DNA from: Faucicola sp902506215
GTDB taxonomy: Bacteria > Pseudomonadota > Gammaproteobacteria > Pseudomonadales > Moraxellaceae
Reading direction: 5' to 3'
Length of the DNA stretch: 64,000 bases
Assembly: GCA_016888885.1 (NCBI GenBank)
Contig: CP069435.1
Coordinates: 1-64,000 of the forward strand
Shown: piece after piece, positions 44,799 to 53,155 of the stretch
Position numbering within the stretch: the stretch's first letter is position 1
How the letters are laid out: the number at the start of each line of letters is the position of its first letter
The notes under the pieces: model-generated
Told to the model about the DNA's origin: nothing
The model's input: the letters and a program-made list of their open reading frames with translations, nothing else
The model's database searches: none
Position numbers and translations under genes: made by a program

Positions 44799-45293
44799 AT
44801 GGCACAATACAGTCTAGAACGCAAACAAGCCATACTAAACAAACTTTTATCACCTAACCTTATTAGCATAGCAAAGCTTGCGCGGGACGAACACATCGCC
44901 GAACAAACCCTGTATAATTGGCGTCATCAAGCTAAACGCCAAGGGAAAGCCGTGCCGACCAACGATAAAACCAAAGAATTAAGCCCTGAGACCAAGCTCA
45001 CCATCATTATTGACACCGCTAGGCTTAACGAAACTGAGCTTGCCGAATACTGTCGCACTAAAGGGCTTTACCCTGAACAAATCGCCCAATGGAAAACACA
45101 GACCCTCACAGGCTTTAGCACAAGCGAACAACAAAACAGCCTAAATTGCAAACAGCAACAAGCCGACCAAAAACAAATCAAACAACTCAAACAAGAAATC
45201 AAACGCAAAGACAAAGCGCTTGCGGAGGCAGCCGCCATACTGATCTTGCGAAAAAAGCTCAATGCCCTATGGGGGGAAGACGAGGACGAATGA
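44799..45293 (+). CDS. IS3-like OrfA (DNA-binding)
   Basis: The 164-residue protein has two helix-turn-helix segments (SIAKLARDEHIAEQTLYNWRHQ and NETELAEYCRTKGLYPEQIAQWK) and a C-terminal Lys/Gln-rich coiled coil (QKQIKQLKQEIKRKDKALAEAAAIL), the usual OrfA layout. AAAGGAG precedes the ATG at 44799. It overlaps orfB by 4 bp (ATGA). Confidence 0.85.
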   Translation: MAQYSLERKQAILNKLLSPNLISIAKLARDEHIAEQTLYNWRHQAKRQGKAVPTNDKTKELSPETKLTIIIDTARLNETELAEYCRTKGLYPEQIAQWKTQTLTGFSTSEQQNSLNCKQQQADQKQIKQLKQEIKRKDKALAEAAAILILRKKLNALWGEDEDE

Positions 45294-46360
45294 CCACTCT
45301 TGCACAGCGGCAACAACTAATCACCCTCATTGACCAAGCGACCAACGCAGGGGCAAGGCTTCACATCGCCTGTAGCGAGGTTAGCATTAGTAAACGCACC
45401 TATCGACGCTGGAAGGCTGACAAAGACAACACAGGGGATAAACGTCCCATCGCTGTTAGAGCTGCCCCGAGTAATAAACTAAGCGACATAGAATGCCAAG
45501 CCATACTTAATGCCTGCAATGAGCCCCGCTTTGCCAGTTTACCGCCCAGCCAAATCGTTCCCACCCTACTGGATGAAGGCATTTATCATGCCTCAGAATC
45601 GAGCTTTTACCGTGTTTTAAAGGGGCACAACCAACTTAAGCCCCGAGGACGAGCCAAAGCCCCTAATCCGCATAAACCGCCAGAGACGTTTATTGCCACC
45701 AAGCCTTGCCAGGTATTCTGCTGGGATATCACTTATTTACCAAGTACGGTACGTGGACAGTTTTATTATCTGTATATGATTGAGGATATTTATAGCCGTA
45801 AGATTGTAGGTTTCGAGGTATATGACAGGGAAGCGGGTGATTTAGCGGCTAAACTGCTAGAACGTACCCTGCTCAATGAGAATGCCATTGGTACAGGGGT
45901 GATACTGCATTCGGATAATGGGGCGCCGATGAAGTCGCAGACCCTGCGAATGAAAGCCTATGAGCTTGGGGTGTTAACCTCTTATAGTCGTCCTCGGGTG
46001 AGTAATGATAATCCGTTTGCTGAGGCGCTGTTTCGTACTGTTAAGTATGCGCCAAGTTTCCCTGAGCATGGCTTTGATAGTTTAGACAATGCTCGTGTGT
46101 GGGTGAATGGCTTTGTCCATTGGTATAACGCTGAGCATAAGCATAGTGGGTTAAATTTCGTGACGCCAAACGAGCGTCATACGCTTAAAGATGGCGATAT
46201 TCTAGCAAGACGTGAGTCGGTGCTGGTGATGGCAAAGCAGGAAAATCCTGCTCGCTGGAATGGTAGAGCAGTGAGAAATTGTTCGCCTGTTCAGCCAACA
46301 GCCCTTAATCCTGTGCGTCTGTCTAGGCGGGTTAATGCCAATGAGGTTTTAGTCGCTTGA
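45290..46360 (+). CDS. IS3-like OrfB (DDE integrase core)
   Basis: The 356-residue transposase has an HTH_21-like segment and an rve integrase core with catalytic Asp in FCWDITYLP, Asp in ILHSDNGAP and Glu in DNPFAEALFRTVKY. It ends with an integrase tail (HWYNAEHKHSGLNFVTPNERH). It appears intact, so the element may still be mobile. Confidence 0.9.
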   Translation: MTTLAQRQQLITLIDQATNAGARLHIACSEVSISKRTYRRWKADKDNTGDKRPIAVRAAPSNKLSDIECQAILNACNEPRFASLPPSQIVPTLLDEGIYHASESSFYRVLKGHNQLKPRGRAKAPNPHKPPETFIATKPCQVFCWDITYLPSTVRGQFYYLYMIEDIYSRKIVGFEVYDREAGDLAAKLLERTLLNENAIGTGVILHSDNGAPMKSQTLRMKAYELGVLTSYSRPRVSNDNPFAEALFRTVKYAPSFPEHGFDSLDNARVWVNGFVHWYNAEHKHSGLNFVTPNERHTLKDGDILARRESVLVMAKQENPARWNGRAVRNCSPVQPTALNPVRLSRRVNANEVLVA

Positions 46361-46389
46361 TTTAAATATGGGTGACAACTATGTTGACA

Positions 46390-47020
46390 AATACCGGCCA
46401 TCTGATAAGTAAGCATTACCAAAATCAGCACTTGATAGAACAAAATATTGATTTAAACCATCAGAATAGTCATCATTAACACAGCCATGCAAATAAACTA
46501 AACTATCGAGCTCTTCACCAAAATGTAAAGGAGGTAATTGAGGAGGCGTACATATTTTTGGACTTAGTGAGCCATCAGCCTGTTCAAATAATCTATCAAA
46601 GTTAGTTGTAACCAATTTTAGTTTATTATTATGATTGGCTAATTTTAGCATGATGCTATGTGCAGAGAGATCAACATCGTGAGTCGGTTTTAAAGCAGTG
46701 CAAACTTTCAGTCTAATTTCAATTTCAGAATAATCACGCTCTAAGTAACTGAAAATCTTATCAACTGATATAAGACCGCTGTATCCCATAAGAGTTTGTT
46801 GTTGATTTTTCTTATCAATAATAAAATCCAATAACTTATAAATCTTATCATCTTCAGGGATATGAAGTTCATCTAAAACTTTTTTGGTCAATTCAGTAAA
46901 GTCAGGTAACTTCGCTTTCGCTTTAGAGACGCCTGCTCCACAGAAAAACACAACCTCACCTTTTAAATAGGCATCTAGCAAATCTTGAGGTATGTCACAA
47001 CCATCTTTTACAAAACGCAT
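46390..47020 (-). pseudogene. SIR2-like domain protein truncated by an IS
   Basis: About 210 residues remain with SIR2-like motifs: VVFFCGAGVSKAKAKLPDF (nucleotide loop), LVTTNFDRLFEQAD, VYLHGCVNDD and VLSSADFGNAYLSDG. Such N-terminal SIR2 domains deplete NAD+ in several antiphage systems, where a long effector or sensor domain follows. Here the frame enters the IS end right after the domain, so the rest is lost. Whether the stump is active is unknown; assignment to a named defence system is not possible. Confidence 0.7.
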
Positions 47021-47218
47021 TCAAACCTCAACAATTATTTAAAAAATTTATCTCATAGACTCGTAAAAAACTAATCAATACACTAGGTGAAGAGTAGCAA
47101 CAATTTTTTTCGCCCCTTTATAAACAGCCAACTGAACAAAGTAATTATGATTGAAATTTGATGAACGACTCCAGTGTAAATACCCCAAACTTAAAACAAC
47201 ATCAAAGTAGAATGATTA

Positions 47219-48339
47219 AGCCGCCTGTCTATACTCAGCAGGTGTCATATTACCCAGTGAATCATGCGGTCGTTCGTGGTTATAAACCTCGATCCATTCA
47301 TCCGTTAATTGTCTAACCTCATTTAAATTATTGAATAGATAACAATCTAAAACCTCGTTTCGATAGCTACGATTAAACCGCTCAATATACGCATTTTGGT
47401 ATGGGCAGCCAGGCTTAATGTAATCAACCAAAATACCATGCGCTGCTGCCCAATCCGTGAAGATACTTGAGGTAAACTCACTGCCATTATCAACGCGAAT
47501 CTTGTTAGGATAGCCATGGCACTCGGCTAACTGATCCAAATAGCGAATCACCCGTAAAGATGAGATGCTCGTATCAATATCAATGCCTAATAGTTCACGG
47601 TTATAATCATCAATTACGTTAAAGGTGCGAAAGCGGATGTTGTTATGCAGCTTGTCACTCATAAAGTCCATTGACCAAGTAGGCCCCAAGCTATTTGGTA
47701 GTGTCAGTGGCTCGGGAGCACGTGTAGGCAGTCGTCGTTTTGCTTTGCGACGCAGATTGAGTTTCATCGCTGTATAGACCCGATATACGCGTTTATGGTT
47801 CCAGACATACCCGAGTTTACGTAGCCGCTTATAGCACTTTGGAAAGCCCCAGCGGGTGTGCTTGTCAGTGAGCTCGGTAAGTTTATCAACGATAGCATCG
47901 TCATCGTTAAGTTTAGGCTCATAGTAGTAAGCGGTTCGGCTGACTAACCACGATACTAATATTATGCTGTGCCTGTAGTTGTTGTGCTAATGCTTTACGC
48001 TCGACTACAGGCACTACAGCTTTTTTATGATTTCTGCTGCCTGCAGTTGAGATTTTAAGCTGAGTTCAGCATACATTTGCTTGAATCTGCGGTTTTCTTC
48101 TTCGAGTTCTTTCAACCGCTTAACGTTGGATGTTTCCATGCCACCGTATTTGGCTTTAACTACGCTAGCGCTTCGCCTTGCGTCACTAAAACAGTCCCCC
48201 GGACTGTTTCTTAACGTGACTCATTATAAAAAGTTGAACTTGCGATGCCATGCTGACGACATAGTTCTTTTACGGGTACACCAGCATCGGCTTCTTTTAA
48301 GATCGCTACGATCTGGCTTTCTGTCATTCGTTTGCTCAT
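47219..48339 (-). pseudogene. broken IS3-family transposase (OrfAB)
   Basis: orfA starts at 48339 (MTESQIVAILKEADAGVPVK, QHGIASSTFYN), is broken by the 64-bp insert, then resumes (KAKYGGMETSNVKRLKELEE). orfB carries NDDDAIVDKLTEL, WGFPKCYKRLRKLGY and the DDE core (WSMDFMSDKL, IRVDNGSEF, AYIERFNRSYRNEVLD). A frame change near 47945 separates HNISIVVS from the YYYEPK part. It cannot make a functional transposase. Confidence 0.85.
48159..48222. repeat. 64-bp REP-like palindromic insert
   Basis: Within the orfA codons for …STFYN-KAKYGG… lies a GC-rich insert with a 9-bp perfect hairpin (AAACAGTCC at 48189-48197, GGACTGTTT at 48201-48209), an outer GTCAC/GTGAC pair (48182 and 48216) and GCTAGCGCT. 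It replaces a single Trp codon of the transposase. Such short palindromic inserts resemble REP or similar non-autonomous repeats. Confidence 0.7.
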
Positions 48340-48429
48340 GCTAAAACGCCTTATCTTTAGTTTATAAGAAATTCTACGTCTGAGCTGTTTTATTTTAGGG
48401 GAGAGTTACAGTTCAAAATTTATAATTTT

Positions 48430-48714
48430 TTAAGCCATAATAATTTTCTTTAAAAAAATGTCAGCATCTATTTTCGATTTAAATTCAAAGCTTAGAATGT
48501 TAGGAAAATCCTCCCAGTAGATTTTCACTTCTTGATTATTAAAGTAGAGTAACCCTATGCCGTAATCTGTATACTGACTCCATTCCTTGAAAACAGAATC
48601 AGTATATTGACAAATATCTTTTATTAATTCTGTAAGAGATTTAGTGAGTATTTTATCTAAATCTAATTCAATTACATTATCCATTATGTATAGCGAATTA
48701 TCTATATTAATCAT
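48430..48714 (-). CDS. small acidic protein, possible immunity protein
   Basis: The ~94-residue acidic protein (MINIDNSLYIMDNVIELDLD, …YGIGLLYFNNQEVKIYWEDFPNILSFEFK) is not recognised, but its size, acidity and place downstream of a toxin and immunity remnant fit an immunity protein of a polymorphic toxin. A TTG at 48720 is an alternative start. No strong ribosome site is seen. Confidence 0.5.
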   Translation of the reverse strand: MINIDNSLYIMDNVIELDLDKILTKSLTELIKDICQYTDSVFKEWSQYTDYGIGLLYFNNQEVKIYWEDFPNILSFEFKSKIDADIFLKKIIMA

Positions 48715-48786
48715 AGTCAAAACCTATTTTTTAAAACCCGGAGGAGATTTTGAAATGGAAGGTAACGATATTCCTGAAAAATTAAG

Positions 48787-48896
48787 TGAATAGCCACCGA
48801 TTTCGGCGTTTTTTAGACAACGCAAATAGTATCGTATTTAAAATACTCGACTAATTTCCTTAGGGTATATTATGGTCCAAATTCTCAGATGACCCC
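48787..48896 (+). mobile_element. 110-bp IS3-type remnant with both ends
   Basis: It has the left end AATAGCCACCGATTTCGGCG and the right end (…CTCGACTAATTTCCTTAGGG…GATGACCCC) of the same element as 25868-26231, with almost everything in between deleted. It truncates the immunity-like gene 48885-50156 at its 3' end. Confidence 0.7.
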
Positions 48897-49140
48897 ATAT
48901 AGAGAAGGTAATCTCACAAAGGGGAAAAATTTTACGAATTTTTGATAAATATCTTCATTTTCTTTTAGAGCTTTAATAGCTTCACCTTTATCAATATCAT
49001 AAACATTTTCATTTCTTAAAAAAGCAATACCTATGACAGCTTTTTCATCTTTCTCTGAAGGCTCATAATCAGGCGCAAACCCAATAATATTATTTAATTC
49101 AAACAACTTTCCTTCAAAATCTAATAACTCAAATATATAA

Positions 49141-50013
49141 GAACCTGTTCACGATTAAAAAATATGCTAGGATAAGCCACATAATCGATTAATAACCGAA
49201 TCAATCACCATGAGAAAATCCTATCCAAGCGACATTAGCCGAAAACAATTTGAGCACATACTACCCATTCTAGAAAGCGCTAGGAAGAAGACCAAACCAA
49301 GAACGGTTGACCTTTATGACGTATTTTGTGGGTTATTGTATGTACTAAGAACAGGTTGCCAATGGCGACAGCTGCCCCATGACTTTCCCAAATGGCGCAC
49401 CGTCCACTCATACTTTCAGAAATGGAGCGAGCTTGACGAAGAAGGCAACAGCATTCTTCATCAAGCCTTAAAAAAAATTGGTCAAAAAAGCGCGAAAGAA
49501 GGACAAACGCAAGGGTAAAACCAGTTTTATCCTCATCGATGCTCAAAGCGTTAAGAACACAGATACCGCTAAGTACAAAGGCTATGACGCAGGAAAGAAA
49601 GTATCAGGGATTAAGCGCCATATTGCGGTAGACAGCCAAGGCTTGCCGCATGCTATCTGTATTACCACTGCCAATATCACCGACCGTGAGGGTGCTAAAA
49701 CGTTACTTCGTCAACATGCTAAACGATTAAGCCGCGTAAAAAATGTGATGGTTGATGGCGGTTATCGAGGTGAGGCATTTGCTAATAGTGTTAAATCTAT
49801 TTTAGGCGAAACCGTTACCACAGAAGTTGCCAAAAGAGATGAACTGCATACGTTTAAAGTCATACCAAAGCGGTGGGTTGTAGAACGTTCGTTTGCTTGG
49901 CTTGAGAAAAATAGACGTCTATGGAAAAACTGTGAGCGTCATTTAAATTCGAGCCTTCAATTTACCAATCTTGCTTTCATCGCTTTGTTATTGAAAAGAT
50001 TGTGAACAGGTTC
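49141..50013 (+). mobile_element. IS5-family (IS427-type) element, copy B
   Basis: This 873-bp element has ends GAACCTGTTCAC and GTGAACAGGTTC and a TAA duplication on both sides (49138-49140 and 50014-50016). Orientation is opposite to copies A and C. Confidence 0.92.
49210..50005 (+). CDS. IS5-family transposase in two overlapping frames (copy B)
   Basis: Frame 1 (49210-49518) and frame 2 (49478-50005) overlap at the A8 run, as in the other copies. It carries the same N-terminal (QLPHDFPKWRTVHSYFQKW) and DDE (VMVDGGYRGEAF, ERSFAWLEKNRRLW) blocks. Frame 2 is identical to that of copy C. Confidence 0.9.
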
Positions 50014-50160
50014 TAAGATGGCATGTTAGATATATCATTATCTTCTATTACAATTTCTAACCATTCTCGAAATTCTTTAAAAGATATTGCTTGGTTAAAT
50101 AAGCAATTCAACGCAAAACCTAAATCTTCATTATCATTTTTTAAAACCTTCCACATAATG

Positions 50161-50511
50161 TTATTGTCCTTTATCCATTTTTTCACCACCAATATGCCCT
50201 GTCTTTTTATGTGTATCAGTTAGAACAAGTTGCATTCTTCCAGTATCTTGATGCTGATGCCATGTATAACCAGGTATCTTAGATTTTCCTGACTCAATAG
50301 CTCTTAGTTGAGCATCTGTGAACTGAGATTTACTTACGTTGCCGAGTTTAATTTGGCTGTCAAGATCCTTTGTAGCTAACCTCATTTGACTCGTATAGGA
50401 GGTTGAACGAAATGAATCTGTTGGAATAACAGTATCATATTTAGCTACATCATCGAAAATTGGATATCCCTTAATTGAACCGCCCCGACTATGTCGAAGT
50501 CTGATTTACTT
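50161..50511 (-). pseudogene. C-terminal WHH-type nuclease toxin tip
   Basis: The minus-strand frame ends with IPGYTWHQHQDTGRMQLVLT and THKKTGHIGG, the signature of HNH-superfamily (WHH) nuclease domains at the tips of polymorphic toxins. Upstream codons (GYPIFDDVAKYDTV, FTDAQLRAIESGKSK) belong to the same toxin domain, but the large delivery part is missing. The frame runs into an IS3-type transposase tail at about 50511. There is no start codon, so this is a relic. The immunity-like gene follows 4 bp downstream. Confidence 0.8.
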
Positions 50512-50514
50512 GAG

Positions 50515-50580
50515 TCAGGCAGCAATACCTGACAGGATTAAATTATCATAATACCGCTTTTCAAACTCAAAGGGTGACAC
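50515..50580 (-). pseudogene. tail of an IS3-type transposase
   Basis: The last ~21 codons (SPFEFEKRYYDNLILSGIAA, TGA at 50517-50515) look like the C-terminus of an IS3-type OrfB. Only the end of the element remains, between the toxin relic and the mob module. Confidence 0.6.
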
Positions 50581-50890
50581 ATTTTAGTTAACAATCCTTT
50601 GAAATGACACAGCGTTTCAAATACTATCCTATCAAACTACCTCCCAAACCCTCTGAATTTAGGTTGATTCGTTTTTTCTTTTTTCTGTTTATCCCACGTA
50701 TTAATAGTTAATTTAAGCTTTGCATAACCCGATAAATCATAAGGATGCGCATCGATATAATCTCGAGTTTCTTGCGTAGTTGCCTGTTTTCCTTTTGAGC
50801 CATCTGGATTTTGGTGATATAACACTCCTTCACTGGCATAGCCATATGCTTGTTGTTTAATCCCATTAAATAACTTTCTGAATAAGTCAA

Positions 50891-51484
50891 CTACGGCTTT
50901 AACAACAGCTGAAACTGCAACAACGAGTCTGCCAAAGCTTGCTGCTGCTGTTTTAAACTCGCGAGCGTTTTCGTCATATCCGTTTTTAATGTTTCGAGCT
51001 CGCTGATTAAGCTTTCTAAGCTTTGCTGTTCGCTGTTGCTCTCGGAAGTACTGGTCTTTAACGTCTGAATCGAATTCTTTAAATCTGTCAGTGAACTTTC
51101 GAACTTGCTTTCGTCGGCGGGTTGTATAGAATCCAAGTGGCTCAAGGTTGATTGGATCTTGTCTTGCAAGTTTTGAAATTCTTCTTGTCCTTTTTTCAGT
51201 GTTGCTATCTCGGCGGTCTGAAGCTTGTTTAATTCGTCTAAGTAGTCTGTGATTTGCTGATTGTACTGCTGGGTCTTTTGCTCGATCTGCCGGTCGATGT
51301 GCTCTGATAGCTTGGTCAATAGCAGCTCCGATAGTCTCGTCGTTTTCTTGGTTATGGTGATATCGCTGTGTTGTTGAAGCTCGTCCTTGATTTGCACCAG
51401 TTTGTTGTCGATTTTCTGATGCAAATCGTTCGACAATGTCGTTAAGAGCTTGATGATGAGTTCGGTAGGGGTAGGCTGTGTCAT
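50891..51484 (-). CDS. nested coiled-coil mobilisation protein (mobD/mobE-like)
   Basis: The 197-residue protein is nested entirely within mobA in another frame. It is predicted coiled coil throughout (ELIIKLLTTLSNDLHQKIDNK, SLESLISELETLKTDMTKTL). It starts 7 bp after the restored mobB stop. In ColE1-like plasmids several mob genes are nested in mobA in the same manner. Because it lies wholly to one side of the IS256-type insertion, it is intact, although its promoter may be cut off. Confidence 0.65.
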   Translation of the reverse strand: MTQPTPTELIIKLLTTLSNDLHQKIDNKLVQIKDELQQHSDITITKKTTRLSELLLTKLSEHIDRQIEQKTQQYNQQITDYLDELNKLQTAEIATLKKGQEEFQNLQDKIQSTLSHLDSIQPADESKFESSLTDLKNSIQTLKTSTSESNSEQQSLESLISELETLKTDMTKTLASLKQQQQALADSLLQFQLLLKP

Positions 51485-51647
51485 GTTGTTCTACTTTTTG
51501 TTGGGTCGGGTTATTGATTGCTGGTTTATGGGTGGCGACGTCACGAGCAAAGTTTTCTCGTTGCTCTGATTCTTTCCCCAAAACGCTGTCTGCTGATTCT
51601 TCGGGGTAATCAGTATTCCCCCTTCTTTGCCGTTGTTCTGATAGATA

Positions 51648-53155
51648 GAGACTGTAAAATATTTTGTGTAAACCCAATTTTAACACAAGGATTTACACAG
51701 GAACATTTACATGAAAGAATCAACAGAAGTTTTACTTGACGAACTATTAAAAGATTATCAAACACCCGAACAAATATTAGGTGAAAACGGTATCTTAAAA
51801 CAACTCACCAAACGACTTGCTGAACGAGCCTTACAAGCCGAAATGACCCATCATCTTGGCTATGCCAAACATGACTATCAAGGCAAAGCTCAGAAAGATA
51901 CCCTTGACGACTTCATCAATCATGAACCCAATAATGATTTGCTAGAGGACGAACCACGATCAGATGAAGACGAAAATACCCAGCCTAGCACCATAAGCGA
52001 AGAAACCGCAATGCTTGCGGGCAAACCCGCTCGTAAAAAAGGCAATGCCCGTAACGGCACCACTAAAAAAACCGTCCGTACCGACTTTGGTCACATTGAA
52101 CTTGATGTTCCCAGAGACCGTGAAGGCAGTTTCGACCCACAGTTTGTTAAAAAACATGAACGCACGTTAAACGGCTTTGATGACAAGGTTATCTCCCTGT
52201 ATTCTCGCGGCATGAGCACCCGTGACATACAAGCGCATTTAAAAGAAATCTATGGCGTTGACGTTTCCTCCACCTTTATTTCAACGGTCACCGATAGCGT
52301 GCTTGATGAAGTCAAGCAATGGCAACAACGTCCATTAGAATCAGTCTATCCTGTCGTCTATCTTGATGGATTGGTGGTGAAAAACCGAGAAGAAGGCATT
52401 GCCCATAATAAATGTGTTTATCTGGCTTTAGGCATTAATACCGAAGGACGTAAGGAATTACTCGGTCTTTGGATTGCCAAGAATGAGGGCGCTAAATTCT
52501 GGGTTTCAGTGATGAACGAATTAAAAAACCGTGGAGTGAATGATATTTTTATCGCTTGCTGTGATGGGCTAAAAGGCTTTCCTGAAGCGATTGAAACGGT
52601 ATTTCCTAAAACCAAGGTTCAACTGTGTATTGTGCATCAAGTCAGAAACTCGCTTAAATACGTCAGTTATAAGCAAAGAAAGGAAATCGCCACAGATTTA
52701 AAAACCATCTATGGGGCTGATACCCTTGCTGAGGCGGAAGATAACCTTTTAGCATTTGCCGAAAAATGGGATGGCGAACATCCACAGATTTCCAAGTCAT
52801 GGCAGGAGAACTGGGGTCGCTTAACCACGTTCTTTGATTATCCAAAAGATATTAGACGAGTAATTTATACCACCAATACCATTGAATCATTGAATGCCAG
52901 CTTAAGAAAAGTCACAAGTACCAAAAAGACTTTCCCGAATGATGATGCGGTGTTTAAGGCAATTTATATGGCGCTGATCAATACGATGCAAAAATGGACG
53001 ATGCCGATTCAAAATTGGAAACCTGCTATGCGTCAGTTTGTGATGTTATATGGACATCGGGTGGAGGGGTATTAATATAGAATATTTGTTTACTAGTTAG
53101 TATGATGCTATTTTAGGCTGCCTTTAAAGGTTTACACAAAAAAATTTGCAATCTC
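51648..53155 (+). mobile_element. IS256-family (Mutator) insertion sequence
   Basis: The ~1508-bp element has ends GAGACTGTAAAATATTTTGT and, inverted, GAGATTGCAAATTTTTTTGT. TCTGATAGATA is present on both sides (51637-51647 and 53156-53166); the family usually makes 8-9 bp, so the real duplication may be part of these 11 bases. It inserted into mobA and mobB at once. Confidence 0.9.
51711..53075 (+). CDS. IS256-family transposase
   Basis: The 454-residue Mutator-type transposase has the catalytic Asp regions VVYLDGLVVKNRE and FIACCDGLKGFPEAI, the CxxH-like LCIVHQVRNSLKYV, and the Glu in YTTNTIESLNASLRK. All are intact. ATG 51711 lies 63 bp inside the left end. Confidence 0.94.
   Translation: MKESTEVLLDELLKDYQTPEQILGENGILKQLTKRLAERALQAEMTHHLGYAKHDYQGKAQKDTLDDFINHEPNNDLLEDEPRSDEDENTQPSTISEETAMLAGKPARKKGNARNGTTKKTVRTDFGHIELDVPRDREGSFDPQFVKKHERTLNGFDDKVISLYSRGMSTRDIQAHLKEIYGVDVSSTFISTVTDSVLDEVKQWQQRPLESVYPVVYLDGLVVKNREEGIAHNKCVYLALGINTEGRKELLGLWIAKNEGAKFWVSVMNELKNRGVNDIFIACCDGLKGFPEAIETVFPKTKVQLCIVHQVRNSLKYVSYKQRKEIATDLKTIYGADTLAEAEDNLLAFAEKWDGEHPQISKSWQENWGRLTTFFDYPKDIRRVIYTTNTIESLNASLRKVTSTKKTFPNDDAVFKAIYMALINTMQKWTMPIQNWKPAMRQFVMLYGHRVEGY

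Larger units (their letters stand above)
44742..46389 (+). mobile_element. IS3-like insertion sequence with orfA and orfB
   Basis: The 1648-bp element has 20-bp imperfect ends (TGTCAGAATAGTTGTCACCC and the complement of GGGTGACAACTATGTTGACA). The flanks do not repeat (…CCCAC and AATAC…), and the two sides belong to different genes: an allantoin permease on the left, a SIR2-like gene on the right. A deletion or fusion has therefore occurred at this element. Confidence 0.85.
47175..48410 (-). mobile_element. decayed IS3-family (IS407-like) element
   Basis: The ends TGTAAATACCCCAAACTTAA (47175) and, inverted, TGTAACTCTCCCCTAAAATA (to 48410) are similar over about 26 bp. Flanks do not show a duplication. 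orfA is interrupted by a 64-bp palindromic insert (48159-48222) and orfB has a frameshift near 47945. The stretch 47021-47174 to its left holds only the upstream region of the SIR2-like gene. Confidence 0.8.
48885..50156 (-). pseudogene. immunity-like gene interrupted by IS5-type copy B and truncated
   Basis: Minus-strand coding starts at ATG 50156 (MWKVLKNDNEDLGFALNCLF…, four bases after the toxin stop with AAAGGA in the toxin end), reaches …DISNMPS at 50014, is cut by IS copy B, and resumes at 49140 as YIFELLDFEGKLFELNNIIGF. Removing the IS plus one TAA target copy joins both parts in frame. The 3' end runs into the IS3 remnant at 48896, where the last codons are foreign. Size and position fit an immunity protein; the family is not recognised. 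Confidence 0.7.

Noticed and set aside
44531..44853. Minus-strand frames across the permease and IS junction
   Set aside because: They cross the IS boundary and have no domain; they are shadows.
48721..48786. Short plus-strand frame after GGAGGAG at about 48751 (12 codons)
   Set aside because: It is too short, is cut by the IS3 remnant and has no recognisable product.
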